Origin: Pseudomonas sp. KU43P
GTDB lineage: Bacteria > Pseudomonadota > Gammaproteobacteria > Pseudomonadales > Pseudomonadaceae
Assembly (NCBI RefSeq): GCF_033095865.1
Contig: NZ_AP019365.1
Coordinates: 5,298,501-5,362,500 of the forward strand
Direction: 5' to 3'
DNA length: 64,000 nt
The translations under genes and the position numbers were made by a program. Below, one piece after another: positions 56,208 through 64,000 of this stretch. Every line of letters starts with the position of its first letter. Position 1 is the stretch's first letter. The notes under the pieces are model-generated. The model searched no databases. It was not told where the DNA came from and saw only the letters and a list, made by a program, of their open reading frames with translations.

Positions 56208-56708
56208 TTAGGCAGCGGTAGCTTCTTTCTGGTCGCGAATGGCTGCCAGAGTACGAGCCAGCTTGCTGGTAGCGCCTTGGATCACGCTCATCAGTTTCGC
56301 AATAGCTTCGTCGCGGGTCGGCAGGGTAGCCAACACGTCGATCTGGTTCGCTGCAATGAAATTGCCGTCAAACGCAGCTGCCTTGATCTCGAACTTGTCC
56401 TGACCCTTGGCGAACTCTTTGAACAGACGAGCAGCAGCGCCCGGGTGTTCGTTGGAGAATGCAATCAGGGTCGGGCCTTTGAACGCGTCGTTGAGGATCG
56501 AAAATTCGGTGCCTTCAACTGCGCGCTTGAGCAGGGTGTTACGTACGACACGTACGTATACGCCAGCTTCGCGGGCCTCTTTACGGAGTCCGGTCATTGC
56601 GCCTACAGTCACACCACGGGCATCAGCCACGACAGCGGACAGAGCGACTTTGGCAGCCTCGTTGACTTCAGCGACGATGGCCTTCTTGTCTTCGAGTTTA
56701 ATTGCCAC
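56208..56708 (-). CDS. rplJ: 50S ribosomal protein L10
   Basis: L10 (166 residues) anchors the L7/L12 stalk and represses its own operon. The start is the GTG at 56708 ([15 protein letters not shown]), with GGAG eight bases upstream; it matches the family length. The open frame continues further upstream through the leader without being coding. Confidence 0.97.
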   Translation of the reverse strand: MAIKLEDKKAIVAEVNEAAKVALSAVVADARGVTVGAMTGLRKEAREAGVYVRVVRNTLLKRAVEGTEFSILNDAFKGPTLIAFSNEHPGAAARLFKEFAKGQDKFEIKAAAFDGNFIAANQIDVLATLPTRDEAIAKLMSVIQGATSKLARTLAAIRDQKEATAA

Positions 56709-56905
56709 GGGTTTACTCCTGGTTTTTACCGTTTCATCCAGCCGAAGCCGGATGTCGTTTTGGTGTCTGATTCGGTAACGAATCGGGAGCACCATCTGCG
56801 TAGGCTTGAGGTTTAAGGCTTGCGCCGCCTACGGTCTTGGATAGCCCCCGCCAGGCAGGGACCCCAATTTTTGCTGGTGGCACGACATGTCGCGCCACCA
56901 TCGTC
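56709..56905 (-). promoter_or_regulatory. L10-leader-like structured region
   Basis: The gap between rplA and rplJ holds several hairpins on the minus strand: CGTAGGC/GCCTACG (56799-56805 with 56827-56833), GATTCG/CGAATC (56769-56784), and a CATCCAGC-loop-GCCGGATG hairpin (56735-56754) next to the rplJ start. By position and shape this is a good candidate for the L10 autoregulatory leader. Confidence 0.65.
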
Positions 56906-57601
56906 TTACGCGTTCAGCGAGCTCTGATCGATGACCAGACCTGGGCCCATGGTGGTGCTCAGGGTAACGCGCTTGACGTAGATACCTTTCGAGGAAGCTG
57001 GCTTGATACGCTTCAGATCAGCGATCAGGGCTTCAACGTTTTCCTTCAGCTTGCCAGCTTCGAAGCCGACCTTGCCAACGGAGGTGTGGATGATACCGTT
57101 CTTGTCGGTACGGTAGCGAACCTGACCAGCCTTGGCGTTTTTGACAGCGCCGGCTACGTCTGGAGTCACGGTACCTACTTTAGGGTTAGGCATCAGGCCG
57201 CGAGGACCCAGAACCTGACCCAGCTGACCAACAACGCGCATTGCATCAGGCGATGCGATGACGACGTCATAGTTCAGGTCGCCGCCTTTCATTTCGGCAG
57301 CCAGATCGTCCATACCTACGCGGTCAGCGCCGGCAGCCAGAGCGGCCTCAGCAGCTGGACCCTGGGTGAAGACAGCAACACGTACGGTCTTGCCAGTGCC
57401 GTGTGGCAGCACGGTAGCGCTACGAACGACCTGATCGGATTTACGTGGGTCAACGCCGAGGTTGACGGCAACGTCGAAGGATTCGCTGAACTTCACGGTG
57501 GACAGTTCAGCCAGCAGCACGGCGGCTTCTTCGAAATTGTAAACTTTGCCAGCTTCGATTTTCGAAGCGATGGCCTTTTGGCGCTTGGTCAGCTTAGCCA
57601 T
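56906..57601 (-). CDS. rplA: 50S ribosomal protein L1
   Basis: L1 (231 residues, [20 protein letters not shown]) forms the mobile L1 stalk at the E site and in E. coli represses rplKA. Its start touches the rplK stop. Confidence 0.99.
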   Translation of the reverse strand: MAKLTKRQKAIASKIEAGKVYNFEEAAVLLAELSTVKFSESFDVAVNLGVDPRKSDQVVRSATVLPHGTGKTVRVAVFTQGPAAEAALAAGADRVGMDDLAAEMKGGDLNYDVVIASPDAMRVVGQLGQVLGPRGLMPNPKVGTVTPDVAGAVKNAKAGQVRYRTDKNGIIHTSVGKVGFEAGKLKENVEALIADLKRIKPASSKGIYVKRVTLSTTMGPGLVIDQSSLNA

Positions 57602-58032
57602 TACACACCCTCCACGTTCAGGCCCATGCTGCGGGCAGAGCCAGCGATGGTGCGTACAGCAGCGTCCAGGTCAGCAGCGGTCAGATCAGCCTGTTTAGCT
57701 TTGGCGATATCTTCCAGCTGAGCACGGGTAACGGTACCGACTTTGACGGTGTTCGGACGAGCCGAACCACTGGTCAGGCCAGCAGCTTTCTTCAGCAGAA
57801 CCGAGGCAGGGGTGCTCTTGGTCTCGAAAGTGAAGCTACGGTCGCTGTAGACAGTGATGATCACAGGAGTCGGCAGACCGGCTTCTTGACCCTGAGTACG
57901 GGCGTTGAAGGCCTTGCAGAACTCCATGATGTTCACACCATGTTGACCCAGTGCTGGACCAACGGGTGGGCTTGGGTTGGCCTGGCCGGCCTTAACTTGC
58001 AGCTTGATGTAAGCCTGAATCTTCTTAGCCAT
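57601..58032 (-). CDS. rplK: 50S ribosomal protein L11
   Basis: L11 (143 residues, [20 protein letters not shown]) is needed for factor-dependent GTP hydrolysis and for the stringent response through RelA. The proline-rich [13 protein letters not shown] is intact. Confidence 0.99.
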   Translation of the reverse strand: MAKKIQAYIKLQVKAGQANPSPPVGPALGQHGVNIMEFCKAFNARTQGQEAGLPTPVIITVYSDRSFTFETKSTPASVLLKKAAGLTSGSARPNTVKVGTVTRAQLEDIAKAKQADLTAADLDAAVRTIAGSARSMGLNVEGV

Positions 58033-58102
58033 GAGCTACTCCAATATCGGGTACGAACGCCATAGGCTCCCCGGATTACTTGCGTTTTATCCCAGTGACG
58101 AC

Positions 58103-58131
58103 AAAACCCCGCAGCACACAGGGCTGCGGGG
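58103..58131 (-). terminator. Terminator-like hairpin between nusG and rplK
   Basis: CCCCGCAGC and GCTGCGGGG form a perfect 9-bp stem (58107-58115 with 58123-58131). The neighbouring AAAA gives a short U-run on the minus strand, so it could end the secE-nusG transcript or attenuate it. Confidence 0.85.
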
Positions 58132-58150
58132 TATGGGATGCTGCGTCCGC

Positions 58151-58684
58151 CTAGACCTTTTCGACCTGGCTGAACTCGAGCTCCACCGGAGTAGAGCGAC
58201 CGAAAATGAGCACCGCCACCTGAAGGCGACTCTTTTCGTAGTTAACTTCTTCGACACTACCATTGAAGTCAGCGAACGGACCATCAATGACTCGAACCAC
58301 TTCACCTGGCTCGAACAGCGTCTTCGGCTTCGGCTTGTCACTGCCGTCGGCAACGCGACGCAGGATAGCCTCAGCTTCTTTATCGGTAATCGGCGCAGGC
58401 TTGTCTGCAGTACCACCGATAAAGCCCATCACACGAGGGGTGTCCTTGACCAAGTGCCAAGTCCCTTCGTTCATCTCCATCTGGACCAGCACATAGCCAG
58501 GGAAGAATTTACGCTCACTCTTGCGCTTCTGGCCATTGCGCATTTCAACAACTTCTTCGGTCGGGACCAGGATCTCGCCGAAACCGTCTTCCATGCCAGC
58601 CAGCTTGACGCGCTCAATCAGGGAGCGCATTACATGCTTCTCGTAACCCGAGTAAGCATGCACAACATACCAACGCTTAGCCAC
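58151..58684 (-). CDS. nusG: Transcription antitermination factor NusG
   Basis: NusG (177 residues, [20 protein letters not shown]) has an NGN domain and a C-terminal KOW domain ([20 protein letters not shown]). It couples polymerase to Rho or to S10 on the ribosome. It lies 9 bp after secE. Confidence 0.98.
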   Translation of the reverse strand: MAKRWYVVHAYSGYEKHVMRSLIERVKLAGMEDGFGEILVPTEEVVEMRNGQKRKSERKFFPGYVLVQMEMNEGTWHLVKDTPRVMGFIGGTADKPAPITDKEAEAILRRVADGSDKPKPKTLFEPGEVVRVIDGPFADFNGSVEEVNYEKSRLQVAVLIFGRSTPVELEFSQVEKV

Positions 58685-58693
58685 GGGACACCT

Positions 58694-59062
58694 TTAGCCA
58701 ACGATCAGGGAGACCGCCCAGCCGAGCAGGGAATCAAGACCCCACAGCAGCAGTGCCATAACCAGCACAACAGCCACGACAATCAGCGTGGTCTGGGTGG
58801 TTTCCTGGCGGGTCGGCCACACGACTTTACGGATCTCAGTACGAGCTTCCTTCGCCAACGCAAAGAACGACTTACCCTTCGCAGTCTGCAGAGCAACGAA
58901 GCCTGCGACAGCAGCCAGGGCGAGAAGTGCGAGGACACGGTACAGGATTGGAGAGGCGGAGTAATACTGATTACCCACTACACCAACAACAACCAAAGCC
59001 ACTACAGCCAGCCACTTGAACAGATCAAAACGCGATTCTTGGGCTTCAGTTTTGGGAGTCAT
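58694..59062 (-). CDS. secE: Preprotein translocase subunit SecE
   Basis: SecE (122 residues) has three membrane segments, as in gammaproteobacteria, and the conserved cytoplasmic helix FFALAKEARTEIRKVVWPTRQE that clamps SecY. The start at 59062 (MTPKTEAQESRFDLF) avoids 11 unrelated residues and lies close to the tRNA-Trp gene. Confidence 0.95.
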   Translation of the reverse strand: MTPKTEAQESRFDLFKWLAVVALVVVGVVGNQYYSASPILYRVLALLALAAVAGFVALQTAKGKSFFALAKEARTEIRKVVWPTRQETTQTTLIVVAVVLVMALLLWGLDSLLGWAVSLIVG

Positions 59063-59106
59063 CGGGGAGGATCCTGTAAGAAGAAAGCCAATCACACTGA
59101 GGTGAA

Positions 59107-59182
59107 TGGCAGGTCAGGAGGGAATCGAACCCCCAACCTACGGTTTTGGAGACCGTCGCTCTGCCAATTGAGCTACTGACCT
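59107..59182 (-). tRNA. tRNA-Trp (anticodon CCA)
   Basis: The 76-nt gene folds as a standard cloverleaf (AGGTCAG acceptor with its partner CTGACCT, anticodon loop TCTCCAAA, TTCGATT T-loop) with the CCA end encoded. It lies between tuf and secE, a common arrangement in pseudomonads. Confidence 0.97.
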
Positions 59183-59236
59183 GTAACGCTGTATCAGGCC
59201 GGCCATTATACCGGCCTGATCAAGTAAATCAACTAC

Positions 59237-60430
59237 TTATTCAATAATTTTTGCTACGACGCCGGCGCCGACGGTACGACCGCCTTCACGGATAGCGAAG
59301 CGCAGACCGTCTTCCATTGCGATGGTCTTGATCAGGGTGACAGTCATCTGAATGTTGTCACCTGGCATTACCATTTCAACGCCTTCCGGCAGTTCGCAGT
59401 TACCGGTCACGTCAGTGGTACGGAAGTAGAACTGAGGACGGTAGCCTTTGAAGAACGGAGTGTGACGGCCGCCTTCTTCCTTCGACAGGACGTAGACTTC
59501 TGCGGTGAACTTGGTGTGCGGCTTGACCGAACCTGGCTTGACCAGAACCTGGCCACGCTCAACGTCGTCACGCTTGGTACCACGCAGCAGGACGCCGCAG
59601 TTCTCGCCAGCACGACCTTCGTCCAGCAGCTTGCGGAACATCTCAACGCCGGTGCAGGTGGTGGTGGTGGTGTCACGCAGACCAACGATTTCCAGCGGAT
59701 CCTGAACGCGGACGATACCACGCTCGATACGACCGGTAACAACGGTACCACGACCCGAGATCGAGAATACGTCTTCGATCGGCATCAGGAACGGCTGGTC
59801 GATGGCACGAACTGGCTCAGGGATGTAGGCATCCAGAGTTTCTACCAGCTTCTTGACAGCGGTAGTACCCATTTCGTTGTCGTCTTTGCCTTCCAGGGCC
59901 ATACGAGCCGAACCGATGATGATCGGAGTGTCGTCGCCTGGGAAGTCGTAGGTGGACAGCAGGTCGCGAACTTCCATCTCGACCAGTTCCAGCAGCTCAG
60001 CGTCGTCTACCAGGTCAGCCTTGTTCAGGAAGACCACGATGTACGGAACGCCAACCTGACGGGACAGCAGGATGTGCTCACGGGTTTGTGGCATCGGACC
60101 ATCGGCGGCCGAGCAAACCAGGATCGCGCCGTCCATCTGGGCAGCACCGGTGATCATGTTCTTCACGTAGTCAGCGTGACCTGGGCAGTCAACGTGAGCG
60201 TAGTGACGAATGTTCGAGTTGTACTCGACGTGAGCGGTGTTGATGGTGATACCGCGCGCTTTTTCTTCCGGAGCCGAGTCGATCTTGTCGAACTCAACGA
60301 CTGCCGAACCGAAAACTTCGGAGCAGACGCGAGTCAGAGCTGCGGTCAGAGTGGTCTTACCGTGGTCAACGTGGCCGATAGTGCCGACGTTAACGTGGGG
60401 AAGGGAACGATCAAACTTTTCCTTAGCCAT
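59237..60430 (-). CDS. tuf: Elongation factor Tu (copy after the tRNA cluster)
   Basis: This second EF-Tu gene encodes the same 397 residues as the copy in the str operon. The DNA differs only in scattered silent bases, e.g. TTC for TCC near 60265 and A for G near 60380, and at both ends. The match is interrupted near the last codons, which suggests gene conversion. It lies between tRNA-Thr and tRNA-Trp, like tufB of E. coli. Confidence 0.98.
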
Positions 60431-60472
60431 CGATACAATCCTCCGCAGAAGAAATAGTCACAACGCTGATAA

Positions 60473-60505
60473 AACAAAGGCAGATATTTTCATATCTGCC
60501 TTGTT
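60473..60505. promoter_or_regulatory. Hairpin between tRNA-Thr and tuf
   Basis: GGCAGATAT and ATATCTGCC form a long stem (extended by AA/TT pairs and one bulge) with a TTTC loop. On the minus strand the stem is followed by TTTGTTTTAT, so it could attenuate tuf transcription or mark the RNA end of the tRNA transcript. Confidence 0.7.
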
Positions 60506-60509
60506 TATA

Positions 60510-60585
60510 TGGAGCTCTTGAGCGGACTTGAACCGCTGACCTCACCCTTACCAAGGGTGTGCTCTACCAACTGAGCTACAAGAGC
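60510..60585 (-). tRNA. tRNA-Thr (anticodon GGU)
   Basis: The 76-nt gene with encoded CCA has a GCTCTTG acceptor, CTTGGTAAG anticodon loop (GGT) and TTCAAGT T-loop. It is the third of three tRNAs in front of tuf, as in E. coli thrT-tufB. Confidence 0.97.
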
Positions 60586-60614
60586 GAAACACATTGTGCA
60601 AAAACCGGCAAACT

Positions 60615-60688
<74 letters not shown>

Positions 60689-60712
60689 AGAGCTTGCAGC
60701 TCTCGCTAAAAC

Positions 60713-60796
60713 TGGTGGAGGGAGAAGGATTCGAACCTTCGAAGCTCTCGCAACGGATTTACAGTCCGTCCCCTTTGACCGCTCGGGAATCCCTCC
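60713..60796 (-). tRNA. tRNA-Tyr (anticodon GUA)
   Basis: The 84-nt gene has a long variable arm, as expected for tRNA-Tyr, an anticodon loop CTGTAAA (GTA), and an encoded CCA. It is the first gene after the promoter of the cluster. Confidence 0.97.
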
Positions 60797-60809
60797 AGAT
60801 GTGGCCGGC

Positions 60810-60838
60810 ATTCTATTTGTCTGCCGTCCTAGTGTCAA
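60810..60838 (-). promoter_or_regulatory. Sigma-70 promoter of the tRNA-tuf operon
   Basis: The minus strand carries TTGACA (60833-60838) and TAGAAT (60810-60815) with a 17-bp spacer, followed after 13 bases by tRNA-Tyr. It has the same boxes and spacing as the S10 promoter in this window. Confidence 0.9.
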
Positions 60839-60948
60839 GCGTTTTTTCAAATTTTTTCAATCAAATCTGAAACTTAGCTGCTTTGACACCGCTTCCAGCT
60901 CTACCACCTGAGTGGTGTTCCCTGTGAAGCGGGCGCCATTCTATCAAG

Positions 60949-61374
60949 CTATTCGCCAGTTGCAATACCCTGGCAGAAAATAATTTTATGTTTTAAGTCT
61001 TTGAAATCATTGGAAAGAGAAGTGAGCACGGGTTGATCTAGCAAACGCTCGCTCTCCTGAGCTATCAGCAGCCAGACACCGTCGGCACCCGGCAACTGCC
61101 CGGCGACCGGCACGGCACTGATATCCAGGCTCAACAGCCGCTGACGCAGCGCATCAAGCTTTTCGCGCTCTGCGAAGCCACCCACTACCAGGCACTCATC
61201 CCGGCGACGGGGCGGTGCCGACACACCAGCTTCACGCAAAAGGCGGATTTCTTGTTGATTGCCTTTGTATAGCGATAATGGGGCGACATCCTTGGCTTTA
61301 AGCGGGGCTTCCTGTTGGTGCCAAACGTAATAGAAGACATTGAGCACCAGCAACAGCAGAAACAACCAGCGCAT
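60949..61374 (-). CDS. Small membrane-anchored SPOR-like protein
   Basis: The 141-residue protein has one N-terminal membrane helix (MRWLFLLLLVLNVFYYVWH) and a soluble tail whose end resembles a SPOR fold (CLVVGGFAEREKLDALRQRLLS). SPOR domains often bind denuded peptidoglycan at the division site, but here the domain could face either side. It starts 7 bp after coaX, so it is probably the last gene of birA-coaX-this gene. The start at 61374 places the helix at the N-terminus. Confidence 0.75.
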   Translation of the reverse strand: MRWLFLLLLVLNVFYYVWHQQEAPLKAKDVAPLSLYKGNQQEIRLLREAGVSAPPRRRDECLVVGGFAEREKLDALRQRLLSLDISAVPVAGQLPGADGVWLLIAQESERLLDQPVLTSLSNDFKDLKHKIIFCQGIATGE

Positions 61375-61381
61375 AAGCACC

Positions 61382-62131
61382 TCAGTCCAATGGGCAGGCC
61401 ATTGCCAGGCCAACGAATACCAGGTCGGGAACCACTCGCGCTTGCGTTACCGCATCACGCACCAAGGGCGCATCCCCCCCGGTAAGGAATACCGTGAAAT
61501 CCTCACCCCACAGCGCACGCGCCTGCTCAAGCTGAGCACAGGCAAAACCTTGGAGCATCAACACGCAACCACGCTCCACGGCTTCGACAGTCGAACGCCC
61601 GGGCGCAAGGCTGGCCAATGCCCGCTCGGCAGAAGCATCGTCATAGCGAATGCGACGGGTATGAGTGCGCAGCTGGCTACGCATCAGCGGCATGCCAGGG
61701 CAAATGTAACCGCCCAGATGCTCACCGTCTGCAGCAATGAAATCCGCCTTGGCAGCAGTGCCCAGATCGATCACTAGACAGGCGCGCTTGGCCAGATGGA
61801 AAGCCCCCAACGCCGCCAGCCAGCGATCCATGCCCAGACGCTGGTAGTCCTCGTATCCGTTCTGCACGCCTGCCATCGCCTGAGCCGGCTGTGCAACTTT
61901 GGCTACAACACCGAAAGCCTGGGCTATCAATGTGCAAAGCGCCGACGTCTCATCTTCGCTACGCACACTGACGATTCGGCAAGCAGATAAGCGCACCGAC
62001 ACCAAGGCACTCACCTGGGAAACCAGCGCCTGGTCCGAATCGACGATGCCGCCGCCCACAATGGTCGCGTCGCCAGCGTGGATCACTCGCCACTTGATGA
62101 AGCTGTTACCGCAATCGAGCTCAAGAATCAT
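61382..62131 (-). CDS. coaX: Type III pantothenate kinase
   Basis: CoaX phosphorylates pantothenate, the first step of coenzyme A synthesis, and is the class used by pseudomonads. The family motifs are present: [14 protein letters not shown] at the N-terminus, [11 protein letters not shown] near 100, and [13 protein letters not shown] near 120. The start at 62131 follows GAGG by 7 bp (a GTG one codon upstream is possible). It overlaps the end of birA by 11 bp. Confidence 0.95.
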   Translation of the reverse strand: MILELDCGNSFIKWRVIHAGDATIVGGGIVDSDQALVSQVSALVSVRLSACRIVSVRSEDETSALCTLIAQAFGVVAKVAQPAQAMAGVQNGYEDYQRLGMDRWLAALGAFHLAKRACLVIDLGTAAKADFIAADGEHLGGYICPGMPLMRSQLRTHTRRIRYDDASAERALASLAPGRSTVEAVERGCVLMLQGFACAQLEQARALWGEDFTVFLTGGDAPLVRDAVTQARVVPDLVFVGLAMACPLD

Positions 62132-63080
62132 CACGCAACCTCAAACTGAGCTCTCCACCACTAAAGCTCTTTTCAACACCGTCGACTTCAAGACGCAAGC
62201 CACCCTGCCCGTCCACCCCTAGCACCACACCTTCAATAGTGTTGCTCCCGGCGATAAGCGATACGTTACGCCCTTGCCAGAGGTGCGCCTGCTCCCACTC
62301 TTCCTGGAAAGCGGCAAAACCATAGCGGCGATGGCGCGCCAATTCATGCTGCAGTTGCTGACTGAGCACCGCCACAAGGTGATTGCGATCAATGACTGCA
62401 GCAGTTTCACGTCGCATAGAAGTCCACGCCTGGTCGACCTGCTCGTTGACTTGCATGTTCACATTGATACCAACCCCCAGCACGACATGGCAGACATCCG
62501 CCGGATCACCCACCAGCTCTAGCAGGATCCCGGTGATCTTGCGCCCACGCACCAGCACATCGTTTGGCCATTTAAGCCCTGCTTCTTTTACACCGAAAGC
62601 CTGCAAGGTGCGCATAACCGCCAACCCCACCACCAGGCTCAGCCCCTCGAGCTGACGCATGCCTCCATCGACGCGCATCACTAGGCTGTAATAAAGGTTT
62701 TCACCGAAGGGGCTAACCCACTGTCGACCGCGGCGCCCACGCCCCGCGCTCTGGCGCTCGGCCAACACCAGAAAAGGCGCCGCCTGACCATTACCGGCAA
62801 GCCTAAGGCCCTCGGCATTGGTCGAATCAATGCTTTCGTGGATAAAAATGGGCCACTGCTCACCCTCGGCGAACTCGGTGATAGCTTGCGCATCAAGCAA
62901 AGCCAACGGAGCTGCGAGCTGGTAACCCCGCCCGCGAACCTTGTGAATGGTGAGGTTCAGCTCACTCTCCAGGTGCTGCAGCTGCTTCCAGACAGCGCTG
63001 CGACTTACACCGAGGGCTGCCCCCAAGGCTTCACCGGAGTGGAACCGGCCATCCTTGAGGAGATTCAACAACTTCAGCAT
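62121..63080 (-). CDS. birA: Biotin-protein ligase / biotin operon repressor BirA
   Basis: The 319-residue protein has an N-terminal winged helix ([27 protein letters not shown]) and a central ligase domain with the biotin loop GRGRRGRQW near residue 120. It attaches biotin to carboxylases and, through the HTH, can repress biotin genes. The start at 63080 is set by the HTH position; longer readings are not supported. Confidence 0.95.
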   Translation of the reverse strand: MLKLLNLLKDGRFHSGEALGAALGVSRSAVWKQLQHLESELNLTIHKVRGRGYQLAAPLALLDAQAITEFAEGEQWPIFIHESIDSTNAEGLRLAGNGQAAPFLVLAERQSAGRGRRGRQWVSPFGENLYYSLVMRVDGGMRQLEGLSLVVGLAVMRTLQAFGVKEAGLKWPNDVLVRGRKITGILLELVGDPADVCHVVLGVGINVNMQVNEQVDQAWTSMRRETAAVIDRNHLVAVLSQQLQHELARHRRYGFAAFQEEWEQAHLWQGRNVSLIAGSNTIEGVVLGVDGQGGLRLEVDGVEKSFSGGELSLRLRDDS

Positions 63081-63195
63081 GCCAGTCTCGACTTGGAATA
63101 AGGCTGGCATGATAGCTATGGGTAGTGGGCTTGCATAGGAAAAGGGCACCCTGGAACGGTATCGAGAGGCCAGATTTTCCAAGGTAGAAAGACAA

Positions 63196-63230
63196 AACCC
63201 CTACCTGCTCGCGCAGATAGGGGTTTTGCG
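63196..63230 (-). terminator. Intrinsic terminator of the rRNA operon
   Basis: AAAACCCCTA and TAGGGGTTTT form a perfect 10-bp stem just after 5S rRNA on the minus strand, separating the rRNA operon from birA. Confidence 0.92.
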
Positions 63231-63237
63231 AAATGAA

Positions 63238-63353
63238 TCTTGACGATGACCTACTCTCACATGGGGAAACCCCACACTACCATCGGCGATGCATCGTTTC
63301 ACTGCTGAGTTCGGGATGGGATCAGGTGGTTCCAATGCTCTATGGTCGTCAAG
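63238..63353 (-). rRNA. rrf: 5S ribosomal RNA
   Basis: The minus strand matches bacterial 5S rRNA, with the conserved CACCTGATCCCATCCCGAACTCAG and GATGGTAGTGTGGGG segments and paired ends (CTTGACGA/TCGTCAAG). The ends are placed within a few bases. Confidence 0.95.
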
Positions 63354-63490
63354 AAATTCTGTTGCCAGAATGTCCAGATGGACAGCCCAGCGAATTCGGA
63401 TATGCGATATTTGTGATGTTTCTTGCGAACTTTCGGTTCGTTTCGTCTTCAACACCGCAATCTGCGCTAGCAAATTGCTTGGGTGTTATA

Positions 63491-64000
<510 letters not shown>

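Noticed and set aside
60900..60948. Possible fourth tRNA near the SPOR-like gene
   Set aside because: The partial GCTCTACCACCTGAG-like sequence does not complete a cloverleaf and lacks a T-arm at the right distance; it may be a tRNA remnant at most.

Overview
The window is a chromosomal segment of a Pseudomonas species, most likely of the P. putida group. This rests on the high GC content, the protein sequences of the ribosomal and RNA polymerase genes, the paired REP elements built on a GCCGGCAAGCCGGC-type palindrome, and the gene order tRNA-Tyr/Gly/Thr-tuf-tRNA-Trp-secE-nusG-rplKAJL-rpoBC-str-S10-spc-alpha followed by katA, bfr, uvrA and ssb. No IS element, prophage, CRISPR array or origin was seen.

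Layout. Positions 1-5900 are accessory: a truncated sugar-nucleotide reductase-like gene, a frameshifted Fe(II)/2-oxoglutarate oxygenase followed by a TSUP exporter, an XRE-type regulator, an AGCS alanine symporter and a type I asparaginase. Positions 6068-15254 form a compact selenocysteine island on the minus strand: fdoG (in-frame UGA), fdoH, fdoI, fdhE, selA, selB and the tRNA-Sec gene selC. It supplies most of what is needed to make one selenoprotein, formate dehydrogenase (selD and fdhD are not here). Positions 15600-16357 hold a highly structured 5' region in front of two small Pseudomonas-type hypothetical genes. Positions 16561-21497 hold a GlcG/HbpS-like secreted protein and a second oxygenase-TSUP module, extended by an SDR dehydrogenase and divergent from a MocR/GntR-aminotransferase regulator. 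Positions 21590-28650 carry ssb, a YajR-like MFS transporter, uvrA, bacterioferritin and catalase.

Positions 28818-60430 are the core translation and transcription cluster, all on the minus strand: alpha, spc, S10 and str operons, rpoC, rpoB, rplL, rplJ, rplA, rplK, nusG, secE, tRNA-Trp and a second tuf. Upstream in transcription order come tRNA-Thr, tRNA-Gly, tRNA-Tyr, a small SPOR-like gene, coaX and birA. The window ends with 5S rRNA and the 3' end of 23S rRNA, also on the minus strand.

The most notable observations are: (1) a candidate cis-regulatory RNA upstream of the DUF6124/DUF3077-like gene pair, with a 16-bp stem, a UUCG hairpin, two loop-loop or pseudoknot pairings and mutually exclusive pairings that reach the ribosome-binding site and start codon; and (2) two copies of an oxygenase-plus-TSUP-exporter module on either side of the selenocysteine island, one broken by a single-base frameshift, the other with a dehydrogenase and a PLP-fold regulator. 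The second looks like an uncharacterised amino-acid (or organosulfur) modification and export pathway.
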